A stretch of 64,000 nt of DNA, from the NCBI GenBank assembly GCA_004298385.1, contig SCTX01000089.1, forward strand, positions 1 through 64,000. The letters run 5' to 3'. The translations under genes and the position numbers were made by a program. The notes under the pieces were generated by a model that was not told the origin of the DNA, searched no databases, and worked only from the letters and a program-made list of their open reading frames with translations. The stretch is from Betaproteobacteria bacterium. Lineage in GTDB: Bacteria; Pseudomonadota; Gammaproteobacteria; Burkholderiales; SG8-39. Of this stretch, positions 39,700 through 52,700 are shown piece after piece (position 1 is the first letter of the stretch; every line of letters begins with the position of its first letter).

Positions 39700-40497
39700 A
39701 TGAGCATCAAGACAGCCATCGGCTATACCACGCGCGAGGACATCTTCGTGCGCCAACGCAATCTCGCCAAGGACATACTGGGCAAGCTCGACTTCATCGA
39801 CATGATCTACTTCACGGCAACCGGAGAGGTGCCCTCAGAGTCGGTGAAACGCATGACCAATGCCATCATCGTTACCGCCACCGACCACGGCCTGACGCCG
39901 AGCGCGATCTCCGCGCGCATGACTTATCTCGGCGCGCCGGAATCGCTGCAGGGCGCCGTCGCCGCGGGATTGCTGGGCGCGGGCAATCATTTTCTCGGCA
40001 CCATGCAGAACGCCGCGCAACTGCTCCAGAGCGAGATCGGTTCGCTGACGCAGGACGATCCGCCGGCGGCCTTCGCCGAGCGCGCGCGGGAGCTTGCGCG
40101 CGCGTACCGGCAGGCACGCCGCATCATTCCCGGCGTGGGCCATCCGATTCATATCAACGGCGATCCGCGTGTGCCGGTGTTGCATCGCATCGCCGCCGAC
40201 AACGGCTTCGACGGAAAACACTGGTCTTTGCTCGCCGCCATCGAGGAAGCGGTAAAGGCCGAGTTCGGCAAATACCTGCCGATCAATGCCGCCGGCGCCG
40301 TCGGCGCGACCGTCTCGGACATGGGATTGGCGCCCGTCTGGGCACGCGCCTTCGCGCTTATCGGCCGCTCCGCGGGTCTGCTGGCGCATTTAATGGATGA
40401 ACAGCGCGCGCCGCTTGGCCAGAAAATATGGGACCTGCTGCTGGCGCAGGATGACAGCGCCGCTCTGGCCGCCAAAAGCGGAGTGGCGAGGACATGA
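39700..40497 (+). CDS. Citryl-CoA lyase-like / citrate synthase-family protein
   Basis: IGYTTREDIFVRQRNLAKDILGKLDFIDMIYFTATGEVP...RRIIPGVGHPIHINGDPRVPVLHRIA...SAGLLAHLMDEQ. Confidence 0.85.
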   Translation: MSIKTAIGYTTREDIFVRQRNLAKDILGKLDFIDMIYFTATGEVPSESVKRMTNAIIVTATDHGLTPSAISARMTYLGAPESLQGAVAAGLLGAGNHFLGTMQNAAQLLQSEIGSLTQDDPPAAFAERARELARAYRQARRIIPGVGHPIHINGDPRVPVLHRIAADNGFDGKHWSLLAAIEEAVKAEFGKYLPINAAGAVGATVSDMGLAPVWARAFALIGRSAGLLAHLMDEQRAPLGQKIWDLLLAQDDSAALAAKSGVART

Positions 40498-41651
40498 TGC
40501 CGGCGCCGCTTGCCGGCGTGCGTATCGTTGATCTTACCGAGTTGCTGCCGGGCCCCTACGCGACGCAGTTGTTGGTCGATCTTGGGGCGGAAGTGATCAA
40601 GATCGAGCGACCCGGCGCGGGTGACAACGGCCGCGCCCTATCGCCGGGGATGTTTGCGTCGGTGAACCGGGGCAAGCGCAGCTTGTGTCTGGATCTGAAG
40701 CACGACGAGGGCCGCGCCGTGTTGCGCCGGCTGGCGACCCGCGCCGACGTGCTCGTCGAAGGGTATCGCCCCGGCGTGGTGAAACGGCTGGGCATTGATT
40801 ACGATAAGCTGCGTCCGCTCAATCCGCGGCTGATTTATGCTTCGCTGACCGGCTATGGACAAACCGGCCCGCTTGCCCAGCGTCCAGGTCATGACGTCAA
40901 TTACCTCGCCGCCGCCGGCATCGTGGCCCTTTCGGGCGCGCCGGACGGCCCTCCGGTGCACCAAATCGGCGCTCCGGTCGGCGATCTGGCGGGCAGCATG
41001 TTTGCCGTTGTGGCGGTGCTGGGCGCTCTGTTTCAGCGCACCCAAAGCGGCGTGGGGCAGTACCTCGATGTGTCGATCGCTGACGCGCTGGTGAGCTGGA
41101 TGTCGCCGCGCATCGGCGTGCATCTGAAGAGCGGCCATGGCGACGCCGCGTCGACAAAGCGCGAGGTATTGACGCGGCCGGCCTATGGCGTATTCGAAAC
41201 CGCCGACGGGAAATACCTGAGCTTGGCGGCGGTGGAGACGCATTTCTGGCGGCGTCTGGTGCAGGCCCTTCAGTTGACCGAGTTCGCCGGCGAGGAGATG
41301 GAGGAATACAGCGTCCGCATCGAACGCACTGCCGTAATCGCCGCCGCACTGCGCACCTGTTTTCGCTCCCGGCCGCTGGCGCACTGGGCAGACTTGCTGG
41401 CGCAGCACGATGTCCCGTTCAGCACGGTTCCGGATATATCGGAGGTATTGACGCATCCCCATTTTCTGGCGCGCGGCCTGTTTGCCGCCGGCGCTGGTGG
41501 GCCGTTCGTTCAATTCCCGGTGCCGATGACGGGCGTGGCCGGCACGACCCGCCCGGCCCCGAATCCGGGCGAGCACAGCGACAGCATCCTTGCCGACATC
41601 GGTTTTGACGCGTCGGAGATCAAGCGCTTGCGCGAGCAGGGCGTCGTCTGA
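40494..41651 (+). CDS. CaiB/BaiF-family CoA-transferase
   Basis: LAGVRIVDLTELLPGPYATQLLVDLGAEVIKIERPGAGDNGRALSPGMFASVNRGKRSLCLDLKHDEGRAVLRRLATRADVLVEGYRPGV. Confidence 0.95.
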   Translation: MMPAPLAGVRIVDLTELLPGPYATQLLVDLGAEVIKIERPGAGDNGRALSPGMFASVNRGKRSLCLDLKHDEGRAVLRRLATRADVLVEGYRPGVVKRLGIDYDKLRPLNPRLIYASLTGYGQTGPLAQRPGHDVNYLAAAGIVALSGAPDGPPVHQIGAPVGDLAGSMFAVVAVLGALFQRTQSGVGQYLDVSIADALVSWMSPRIGVHLKSGHGDAASTKREVLTRPAYGVFETADGKYLSLAAVETHFWRRLVQALQLTEFAGEEMEEYSVRIERTAVIAAALRTCFRSRPLAHWADLLAQHDVPFSTVPDISEVLTHPHFLARGLFAAGAGGPFVQFPVPMTGVAGTTRPAPNPGEHSDSILADIGFDASEIKRLREQGVV

Positions 41652-41654
41652 GAC

Positions 41655-41812
41655 AGACCGATGGGGGTCGTGCCCGTCACACCAAGCAGGAGAGAGATGC
41701 AGTTTTAATCTGAATCCGAAGACTGGCAGGTTGCGGCAAGCTATTCCTTGCGCCGCCACCCGCAAGCCGAGGTGGCGCCGATCGTCGAGGCCTACGCGGA
41801 TGAGCTTCCGAT
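41655..41812 (+). pseudogene. Degenerate copy of the 5' leader and first codons of the acyl-CoA dehydrogenase at 44493
   Basis: Resembles 44448-44603; reads QF*SESEDWQVAASYSLRRHPQAEVAPIVEAYADELP with in-frame stop. Confidence 0.9.
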
Positions 41813-42994
41813 TCAACTCCGCCGCTGGTCGAAGGCCCTGCCGTAGACCATCGAGGCGATGGTGTTGCGCAGAATCTCCGTGGTGCCGCCGCCCAGCGCG
41901 AAGCCCCGGCAATCCCGGACCATGCGTTCCAGGGAGCAATCCCGGGTGAAACCCAGGTGGCCATGAATCTGCAAACCCTCGTTGGTTACCCGTTGCACCA
42001 TTTCGTTGGCGTACAGCTTGGCTAAAGCAGCATCCAAGGGGTCCGGAAAACCGTTCTTCAAGTTCGTGGCGGCGCGATAAATCATCATCCGGGCGGCATG
42101 GATCTGCACCGCCATGTCGGCGATTTTCCACTGGATGCCCTGGAACTCGCAGATGGGCCGGCCAAATTGCTTCCGCTCTTCGGAATAAGCCTTCGCGGTT
42201 TCATAGGCGGCCTGAGCCACACCCAGGCACATCGCGGCATTGCCGACCCGCTCCGGTCCGAAGGAACCCATGAGGATCTTGAAACTCTTGCTGCTGGTGG
42301 GATCGCCGGGCACCAGAACGTTCCCCTTCGGCACCCGGCAGTTATCGAAGAAAACCTCGACCTCGGGCATTCCCCGCCCCCCCATTTTGCGGGTCGGCTG
42401 GCTGACGCTGAAACCCGGAGTGCCTTTCTCGATGACGAGGGCGCCGATGCCGCGGGGCCCGACGCTATCCTTGGCGAAGCGGGCGAACACCAGGATATGG
42501 GTGGCCAGATGCCCCCCCGTGCAGAAGGCTTTCTCGCCTTTCAGCACATAATGGTCGCCATCAGGCAGCGCGGTGCTCGTCATGTCGGTCACGGCCGAGC
42601 CGGCATGGGGTTCGCTGATGCCGATGCCGAACATATACTCTCCGCTGACCGTCTTCGGCAACCAGCGTTTCTTTTGTTCTTCGTTGCCCAGAATGGCAAT
42701 GGCACGGGACGGGCCGTTCAGAGCCAACTGACAAATGAGGCCGGTGTTGAAGCAAACTCGGGCGATTTCCTCCAGGAACACCGTCCCCTGAATAATCGGG
42801 GCTCCGGAACCGCCGTACTGCTCCGGAATCACCATTCCCAGATAACCCAGCTTGGCGAGCAAATTCCGATTTTCCACCGGGAACTCCTCCTTCTCATCCC
42901 AGTAGGCTGCCTTCCCCCGAAAGGCCTTCTCGGCGAATTTCCGCACTTCCTGGCGAAAAGCCTCCAACTCGGGATCCAGTTGAAACATGGTCAT
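41813..42994 (-). CDS. Acyl-CoA dehydrogenase
   Basis: MTMFQLDPELEAFRQEVRKFAEKAF...YMFGIGISEPHAGSAVTDM...GLQIHGHLGFTRDCSLERMVRDCRGFALGGGTTEILRNTIA. Confidence 0.95.
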   Translation of the reverse strand: MTMFQLDPELEAFRQEVRKFAEKAFRGKAAYWDEKEEFPVENRNLLAKLGYLGMVIPEQYGGSGAPIIQGTVFLEEIARVCFNTGLICQLALNGPSRAIAILGNEEQKKRWLPKTVSGEYMFGIGISEPHAGSAVTDMTSTALPDGDHYVLKGEKAFCTGGHLATHILVFARFAKDSVGPRGIGALVIEKGTPGFSVSQPTRKMGGRGMPEVEVFFDNCRVPKGNVLVPGDPTSSKSFKILMGSFGPERVGNAAMCLGVAQAAYETAKAYSEERKQFGRPICEFQGIQWKIADMAVQIHAARMMIYRAATNLKNGFPDPLDAALAKLYANEMVQRVTNEGLQIHGHLGFTRDCSLERMVRDCRGFALGGGTTEILRNTIASMVYGRAFDQRRS

Positions 42995-43403
42995 AGCGTG
43001 CTCCTTGCGCGTGGTTATCTCTGCCCCCATCCAAGCGGCGGAAGGTGTTTGTCCTGACAAACTTTTGCATTAAACCCCTGAAGTGTCAAGGCGCTCTCGG
43101 AAGTAGCTCTCGGAAGTAATCTATCCCAATTCGATATGACCCGGAACGGGGTTCGCATTTCCAACGAGATATGAGCCTGAAGCATGAGTTTTCGCTCGAT
43201 CATCCAGGACAGGGTGATCGATATGAATGAAATGCGGCTCGTCAGTCGGTTCTCAATGAGACTAGAACTATGGCTTTGCGGAAATTTTCGTTATACTCGA
43301 TCCCATCAAGGTCGCGCAAGACGACGATGCCGACCGGCGCAAAGCCGGCGACGTGATGCTGGGGGGCATCCTGCCGCTCCCGCCATAAAAAATCTTTGAG
43401 GAG

Positions 43404-44396
43404 TTGCAAAAAATGAGACGGTTCTTCAAGCATCTGTGTTTTGGGTTCCTCGTTCTCGCGCTATCGATCACAATGTCCGCAGAGGCATTTGCCCAAAGTT
43501 ATCCCGCCAAGCCCATCCGCTTGCTGGTGCCCTATGCCGCCGGCGGAGCGACCGACATCATGGCCCGGGTCGTGGCGCAAAAACTTTCGGAGAACCTGGG
43601 GCAGCAAGTGCTAGTGGAAAACCGGGCGGGAGCGGGGGGCAATATCGCCGCCGATGCCGTTGCCAAGGCCGCCCCCGACGGTTACACGCTATTTTTCGGA
43701 TCCACCGGCCCGCTGGTCATCAACCCGTTTTTGTACGCCAGGCTTTCTTTCGACCCGGCCAAGGATTTCGCTCCCATCGGGCTGGTGGGCGACATGCCCC
43801 TGTTCCTGGTCATACCGGTCAGCCAGCCGGTTCATTCGATCAAGGATTTAATCGCTCTGGCCAAAGCCAAGCCCGGCAAACTCAATTATGCCTCCTCGGG
43901 AATTGGGGGAACCACTCATTTAGCCATGGAGCTGTTCAAGACAACGGCTGGGGCGGACATCCTCCACATCCCCTACAAAGGTACCGCTGCGGGAGTGGCG
44001 GACATGCTGGCGGGGAATATCCAGGTCATGTTCGACGTCATGGCGACCAGCGGCCCCCATGTCAAAACCGGCAAGCTGCGTTTTATCGGGGTGACAACAG
44101 CCAAACGTTCGGCTTTCGCCCCGGACGTGCCGACTATCGCCGAGTCGGGGTTTCCGGGGTTCGAAGCCACTTTCTGGACCGGCTTCCTCGCCCCCGCCGG
44201 AACCCCCCGGGAAATCATCAACAAGCTCAGCACCGAATTGGCCAAGGTGATCGCCCTTCCCGAACTGCGGGAGAGTTTTGCCAGCTTGGGAATGGAACCC
44301 CGCACCGCCAACCCCGAGCAATTCGAGGCCTTTATCCGCTCGGAAAGCGTCAAGTGGGCCAAGGTGGTCCGGGACTCCGGAGCCAGGGCCGAATAA
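43404..44396 (+). CDS. Bug/TctC-family substrate-binding protein
   Basis: QSYPAKPIRLLVPYAAGGATDIMARVVAQKLSENLGQQVLVENRAGAGGNIAADAVAKAAPDGYTLFFGS. Confidence 0.95.
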   Translation: MQKMRRFFKHLCFGFLVLALSITMSAEAFAQSYPAKPIRLLVPYAAGGATDIMARVVAQKLSENLGQQVLVENRAGAGGNIAADAVAKAAPDGYTLFFGSTGPLVINPFLYARLSFDPAKDFAPIGLVGDMPLFLVIPVSQPVHSIKDLIALAKAKPGKLNYASSGIGGTTHLAMELFKTTAGADILHIPYKGTAAGVADMLAGNIQVMFDVMATSGPHVKTGKLRFIGVTTAKRSAFAPDVPTIAESGFPGFEATFWTGFLAPAGTPREIINKLSTELAKVIALPELRESFASLGMEPRTANPEQFEAFIRSESVKWAKVVRDSGARAE

Positions 44397-44492
44397 GCCC
44401 CGGGGTTTTGTGTCATCAAGCACTTGAGCGAGCGGGGCGCCGTGCGAGGCAGGCCGATGGAGGTCGCGCCGTTCACGCCAAGAAGATGAAAG

Positions 44493-45650
44493 ATGCAATT
44501 TGAATTGGAAGACTGGCAGGTTTCGGCAACAGAATCCTTGCGCCGCTACCTGAGCGCCGAGGTGGCGCCGATCGTCGAGGCCTACGAGGACGAGCATCGC
44601 TTGCCGCCGCCGGAAGTGATCCGCAAGATGCACGACTTCGGCTTGTTGGGCGGCTTGCTGAAACAAGCGGACGGGGGGGCGGGACTCGACTATGTGACCT
44701 ACTGCACCCTGCTGGCGGAGTTGTCACGGGTCTGGCCGTCATTGCGCAGCATCATCACCGTCTCCAATCTGGCGCTCATGATACTGGCCGAGCGAGGCAC
44801 GGACGCTCAGCGGCAGCGTTACCTGAATGCCTTGGTGAAGGGCGAAAAGCTGGCCTTTTTTGCCCTGACGGAACCCAACGTCGGCTCCGATGCCAGTCAC
44901 GTCGAAACCCGCGCCGTCGAAACAGACGACGGCTGGTTACTGAATGGACGGAAGCTCTATATTTCCAACGGACCTGCCGCCGATCTTGGCATCGTGTTCG
45001 CCCGTACCGGGGAGAAAAACGGCCGGCCTGCCGTGTCGGCGCTGATCGTGGAGAAGGGCATGCCCGGCTTCACGTCGGTGCGTGTGCGCAGCATGGGCAT
45101 GAACTGCTGCCCCCTCGGTGAATTGCTGTTCGACGACGTGCTGGTGCCGAAAGAAAACCTGGTGGGCGAGAGGGGGGCAGCCTTCGAAATTGCCAAGCAC
45201 TACCTGAATTTGGGCCGTTGCTTTGTCTCATTCGTCTGCTTGGGCCTGTCGCAGGCCGCTTTCGATGCGGCGGTGCGTTACGCCGGAGAGCGCCACCAGT
45301 TCGGGCGGCCGATCGGCCAGTTTCAACTGGTGCAGCAGATGATCGCAGACATGATGACTTGGCTTGAAACTTCACGCCTGTTGTCTTACCGTGCCGCAGC
45401 CGCCCTTGACCGCCAGCATGCCGACGGCGCCCGGTATTGTTCGATGGCCAAGCGGCACAACAGTGAGGCGGTGCTGCGCGTATGCGAAACCGCGCTGCAA
45501 GTGCATGGCGGGGCCGGCTACACGCGCGATTTCCCGGTGGAGCGCTTCTACCGCGATGCCAGGCACTTGACTATCGCCGAGGGCACGAACCAGATCCAAG
45601 CGTTGCTACTGGCGCAAAGCGTGCTTGGCTTGTCCGCGTTGCGCGGTTGA
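44493..45650 (+). CDS. Acyl-CoA dehydrogenase
   Basis: LAFFALTEPNVGSDASHVETRAV...TALQVHGGAGYTRDFPVERFYRDARHLTIAEGTNQIQALLLAQSVLGL. Confidence 0.95.
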   Translation: MQFELEDWQVSATESLRRYLSAEVAPIVEAYEDEHRLPPPEVIRKMHDFGLLGGLLKQADGGAGLDYVTYCTLLAELSRVWPSLRSIITVSNLALMILAERGTDAQRQRYLNALVKGEKLAFFALTEPNVGSDASHVETRAVETDDGWLLNGRKLYISNGPAADLGIVFARTGEKNGRPAVSALIVEKGMPGFTSVRVRSMGMNCCPLGELLFDDVLVPKENLVGERGAAFEIAKHYLNLGRCFVSFVCLGLSQAAFDAAVRYAGERHQFGRPIGQFQLVQQMIADMMTWLETSRLLSYRAAAALDRQHADGARYCSMAKRHNSEAVLRVCETALQVHGGAGYTRDFPVERFYRDARHLTIAEGTNQIQALLLAQSVLGLSALRG

Positions 45651-45697
45651 TCTCCGGATTAGTCGCTTACGCACCAGCAGCTTCCGGCCTGTCCGGC

Positions 45698-47632
<1,935 letters not shown>

Positions 47633-47719
47633 CTAGAAAAGCTGCTCGCGCCGGCGCACCCGCGCCAGCCGGACTAATGTGAATGTGACCCAAGGGAGCG
47701 GAGACAGGAGGGAGAACTG

Positions 47720-47820
47720 CTCACGCTTCCCTGCGGCGGCATTATCCGCATCAGGTTCAAAGGGACTCTCTCACCCGCACCGCCGATTTCCGGCACTCGC
47801 GCAGGACCCCTAACGTCAGG
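47720..47820 (-). promoter_or_regulatory. TPP riboswitch upstream of thiC
   Basis: Minus: aggggtcctgcgcgag...ggtgagagagtccctttgaacctgatgcggataatgccgccgcagggaagcg. Confidence 0.96.
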
Positions 47821-47976
47821 AGGCCAAGGTACCGCAATCGCTGGTGTTTTGCAATTGCGCAGCGCCCGCTGCAGCGGGCAACCCGCGGCAAGATCCTGTC
47901 CGTGACGATCGGACATTGCGGTTGACGCCCGGGCCGAATCTCTATATATTACTAACCAGTCAGTTATCAATAACCT

Positions 47977-48651
47977 ATGAACGCTCCCGAAAAGAAGCCG
48001 CAGCCCCGCTGGACCCGCCGCAAGGATGCGCGCCCCGAAGAAATCATCGCCGCCGCGCTGGACCTGTTCGTCGAGCGCGGTTTCGCCGCCACGCGGCTGG
48101 ACGATGTGGCGGCGCGCGCCGGCGTGAGCAAGGGCACGCTCTATTTGTACTTCGAAAACAAGGAAGATCTGTTCAAGGCGGTGGTGCGCGGCAACATGCT
48201 GCCGCTGCTGCAGCACGGCGAAGCCCTGGTGGAAAACTTTACCGGCAGCTCGGGCGAGTTGATGCGCCGTCTGGTGCGCGGCTGGTGGAACCTGACCGGC
48301 TCGACCAAAGCCACCGGCCTGCCCAAGCTCGTGATTTCCGAGGCGGGAAACTTTCCCGACCTTGCCGAGTTCTATTACCGCGAAGTGATTCTGCGCGCGC
48401 ACTCGATGTTCCGCAAGGTGCTGCAGCGCGGCACGGAGGCGGGCGAGTTTCGCGCGGTAGACATCGACCACTTGGTGCACGTGTCGCTGGCGCCGCTGGT
48501 GATGCTTACGCTGTGGAGTCATTCGTTCGCCTGCTGCGAGCGCGAACAATTGCAGCCCGAGCGCTACCTGGATACCTATTTGGATACGTTGTTGCACGGT
48601 CTGCTCAAACCGCAGGCGCAGGAGAAAAAGCATGCCCGCAAGAAACCCTAG
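47977..48651 (+). CDS. TetR/AcrR-family regulator
   Basis: RPEEIIAAALDLFVERGFAATRLDDVAARAGVSKGTLYLYFENKEDLFKAVV. Confidence 0.95.
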   Translation: MNAPEKKPQPRWTRRKDARPEEIIAAALDLFVERGFAATRLDDVAARAGVSKGTLYLYFENKEDLFKAVVRGNMLPLLQHGEALVENFTGSSGELMRRLVRGWWNLTGSTKATGLPKLVISEAGNFPDLAEFYYREVILRAHSMFRKVLQRGTEAGEFRAVDIDHLVHVSLAPLVMLTLWSHSFACCEREQLQPERYLDTYLDTLLHGLLKPQAQEKKHARKKP

Positions 48652-49756
48652 ACGCTGGTGGCTGGCCGCAGGCGGCCTCGGCGTCGCGCTCGCCGCGGCC
48701 GGTTTTGTCGTCCACGACAACAGCGTCGCTTCGGCCCAGCCCGCAAGCGCGCCGGTGATCGAGTTCGCCGCGGGCGACCTGGTGAGGCCGCAGACGCGCG
48801 AACTGCGCTCGTCGATTTCCATCACCGGAACGCTCGCGCCGCGCAACTGGACCACGGTCAAAGCCAAGGTCGCGGGCGACCTGAAGACCATCCAGGTGCG
48901 CGAAGGCGAAAGCGTGAAGCCGGGCCAGGTGCTTGCGCGCATCGATACCCAGGACGCGCAGGCGCGCCTGGACGAAAAAATCGCCGACCTCGAAGCCGGC
49001 CGCGCCCAGCTCGCGCTTGCCGACAAGAACCGCGCCAACAACCTGGCGCTGCTGCAACAGAAATTTATCTCGCAAAACGCGTTCGACAGCGTGCAAAGCA
49101 GCTTTCAGGTGTCGGAAGCCAGGCTGAAGGCGCTCGAAGCGCAGGTCGCCCTGGCGAAAAAGGCGCTTGCCGACACCGTGGTCAGCGCGCCGCAAGCGGG
49201 TATCGTATCGCAACGCCATGCGCAGCCGGGGGAAAAGCTTCCGGTCGACGGCAAGATACTGACCCTGGTCGACCTCACCGAAATGGAAGTCGAGGCCGCG
49301 GTGCCTGCAGGCGACATTCCGAGCATCCGCGTCGGGCAGCAGGTGAGCTTCCGCGTTGAAGGCTTCGGCGAGCGCGAATTCAGCGGGCACATCGACCGCA
49401 TCAACCCGGCGACGCAAAGCGGTTCGCGCTCCATCCTCGTGTATGCCGTACTGCCAAACCGCGACAACGCGCTCAAGGGAGGCATGTTCGCCAAGGGCAG
49501 CGTGACCTTGAGCAAGGTCGAATCGGCACAGGTGCTGCCGCTTTCCGCAGTACGCGAGGAAAACGGCAGGGCATTCGTGATGCGCATCACCAGCGACAGG
49601 CTGGAGGCGCGCACGGTCAAACTCGGCCTGAGGAACGAGGACGAAGGCGTGGTGCAAATCGTCGACGGCCTGGACGCGCAAAGCCGGGTGATCCGCTCTA
49701 ACCTGGGCACGTTCAAGCCCGGCGCCCTGGTCAAGATAGCGCCAAACCGCAACTGA
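48632..49756 (+). CDS. RND efflux periplasmic adaptor subunit
   Basis: SISITGTLAPRNWTTVKAKVAGDLKTIQVREGESVKPGQVLARIDTQDAQARLDEK. Confidence 0.94.
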   Translation: MPARNPRRWWLAAGGLGVALAAAGFVVHDNSVASAQPASAPVIEFAAGDLVRPQTRELRSSISITGTLAPRNWTTVKAKVAGDLKTIQVREGESVKPGQVLARIDTQDAQARLDEKIADLEAGRAQLALADKNRANNLALLQQKFISQNAFDSVQSSFQVSEARLKALEAQVALAKKALADTVVSAPQAGIVSQRHAQPGEKLPVDGKILTLVDLTEMEVEAAVPAGDIPSIRVGQQVSFRVEGFGEREFSGHIDRINPATQSGSRSILVYAVLPNRDNALKGGMFAKGSVTLSKVESAQVLPLSAVREENGRAFVMRITSDRLEARTVKLGLRNEDEGVVQIVDGLDAQSRVIRSNLGTFKPGALVKIAPNRN

Positions 49757-49786
49757 GGCGCAACGCGCCTCGGCCTGAAATTTCTC

Positions 49787-52700
49787 ATGTGGTTCACCCG
49801 CATCTCGATCAATAACCCGGTATTCGCCACCATGATGATGGCGGCGTTCCTGGTGCTGGGGCTGTTCTCCTACCAACGGCTGGCGGTGGAACAGTTTCCC
49901 GACATCAATTTCCCCGTGGTGGTGGTGCAGACCGAGTATCCGGGGGCCTCCCCCGAGAGCGTGGAGGCCGACATCAGCCGCAAGATCGAGGAGGCGGTCA
50001 ACACCATCAGCGGCATCAAGACGCTGTCTTCGCGCTCCTACGAAGGTCTGTCCGTGGTAATCGCCGAGTTCGACCTGAGCGTCGACCCGGCGGTCGCGGC
50101 GCAGGACGTGCGCGAGAAAGTGGCCGTGGTCAAGGTGGGCTTCAAAAAGGAAGTGAAAGAATCGCGGGTCACGCGCTTCAACCCGGACGACCTGCCCATC
50201 GTATCGCTCGCCGTGCGCTCGGACACCAGGCCACTGCGCGAACTCACCACGCTCGCCGACCAGATGATCGTCAAGCGCGTGGAGACGGCGCGCGGCGTCG
50301 GCCAGGCGACCCTGGTGGGCGGGGTGAAACGCGAAATCCAGATTTTCCTCAAGCCCGCGGAAATGGAATCCCTGGGCGTGGGCATAGACCAGGTAATCAC
50401 GGCGGTCCGCAGCGAAAATCAGGAACTGCCGGCCGGGGCGATCACTTCACGCGAATCGGAAAAGCTGGTGCAGGTGCAGGGGCGCATCGCCCGGCCGGAG
50501 CAGTTCAACCGCATTATCGTCGCGCGCCGCGGCGGCCAGCCGGTCTACCTCTCCCAGGTCGCGACCGCGGTCGACGGCCAGGAGGAGGAGGAAAGCGCCG
50601 CGCTGGTGAACGGCAAGCGCGTGGTTTCGCTGGACATCATCAAATCGCAGAGCGCCAACACCATCGACACGGTGGACAACGTCATGGTGGTGGTGGCCGC
50701 GCTGAAGAAACAGCTTCCCGACGACGTCACGCTGGAAGTGGTGCGCGACACCTCGCGCGGCATCCGCAATTCGGTCAACAACGTGAAGCACACGCTGATC
50801 GAAGGCGCGGCGCTCACCATCCTCATCGTGTTCCTGTTCCTCAACTCCTGGCGCAGCACGGTAATCACCGGGCTCACCTTGCCGATTTCCCTGATGGGCA
50901 CATTCCTGGTGATGTTCGCGGCGGGCTTCACCATCAATATGCTGACGCTGATGGCGATGAGCCTGTGCGTGGGCCTGCTGATCGACGACGCGATCGTGGT
51001 GCGCGAAAACATCGTGCGCCACCTCGCCATGGGCAAGAGCCACCACGACGCCGCGCTCGAGGGCACGCAGGAAATCGGTCTGGCGGTGATGGCCACGACA
51101 TTCTCCATCGTCGCGGTGTTCCTGCCGGTGGGTTTCATGGGCGGCATCATCGGGCGCTTTTTCCACCAGTTCGGCATCACCGTGGCGGCGGCGGTGCTGC
51201 TGTCGATGTTCGTCAGCTTCACGCTCGACCCGATGCTGTCTTCCGTATGGTACGACCCGGCCGCGCACGGCGTGCACGGCAAGGGCTGGTTCGCGCGCAT
51301 GCTCAACTGGAACGAGCAGATGATCCTGCGCGTGAGCGCGCGCTACTCGGGCCTGCTCTCCTGGTCGCTCGCGCACCGAAAAAGCGTGCTCGCCATCGCC
51401 GTGGCGAGTTTTCTCGCCGCGTTCGCCCTGGTGCCCAGAATAGGTTCGGAGTTCGTGCCCGAGGCCGACCTCGCCGAAATCATGGTGCAATTTAATACAC
51501 CGGTCGGATCGTCGCTGGAATTCACCCAAGCCAAGGTGCAGCAGGCGGAAGCCGCGCTGCGCGAATTTCCAGAAACGATCTATACCTATGCCACGGTCAA
51601 CACCGGCACCACGCCCGGCAAGAACTACGCCACCATATTTGCGCGGTTGCTGGACCGCGGCCAGCGCGCTGCCGATCAAAAACAGTTGCAAAAACCAATG
51701 CGTGAACGCCTGCAGCAAATCGCCGGCATCGAAATCACCAACTTGGGCGTCTACGCCCCGGTCGGCAGCGGCAAGCCGCTGCAGGTCTCGGTGCAAGGCG
51801 CGGACATGGCGGAATTAGAGCGGCTCTCGGGAGAAGTAAGAAAAATGATGGGCGAGATCGACGGGCTGGTGGACATCGATTCCAGCCTCAAGGCCGCCAA
51901 ACCCACGGTGGCAGTGCGCGTCAACCGCGAACTGGCGAGCGACCTCGGGGTGGGCGTGGGAAGAATCGGCGAGGCGCTGCGGCCGCTCTTGGCGGGCGAG
52001 GCGGTCTCGAGCTGGAAAGCGCCCGACGACGAGAACTACGACGTCAAGGTGCGGCTGCCGAAAAGCGGCCGTGAAAACCGCGGGGACCTGGAGCGCATCT
52101 ACATCGCCAGCAACCAGGTGGGCGCCGATGGCAGCCCGAAAATGGTGGCGCTGCGCCAAGTCGCCGAGTTCGTGCCCACGGTCGGCGCCACCCAGATCAA
52201 CCGCAAGGACCTCACGCGCGAAGTGCTGGTCACCGCCAATGCCCTCGGACGGCCGGCGGGCGACCTGGGCAAGGAAATCATGGCACGGCTGGCCCACATT
52301 CCGACCCAGCCGGGCTATCGCTTCGTCATGGGCGGCTCGACCAAGGACATTCAGGAAACCATGGGCTACGCCCTGTCGGCGCTGGTCCTGGCGGTCATAT
52401 TCATCTATTTGATCCTGGCCAGCCAGTTCGGCTCCTTCCTGCAGCCGGTGGCGATCATGATGTCGCTGCCGCTGTCGCTGATCGGGGTGCTGCTCGCGCT
52501 CTTGATTGCGCGCTCGACGCTCAACATTTTTTCCATCATCGGCTTCGTCATGCTGATGGGCTTGGTGACCAAGAACGCAATCCTGCTGGTGGACTTCGCC
52601 AACCAGCTGCGCGCTGCTGGGCAGGACCGCGCGCACGCCATCCTCGAGGCCGGGCGCATCCGGCTGCGGCCTATCCTGATGACCACCTTCGCCATGGTGT

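Noticed and set aside
50447-51796. 449-aa minus strand ORF
   Set aside because: Antisense to the RND permease gene; His/Arg-rich shadow frame.
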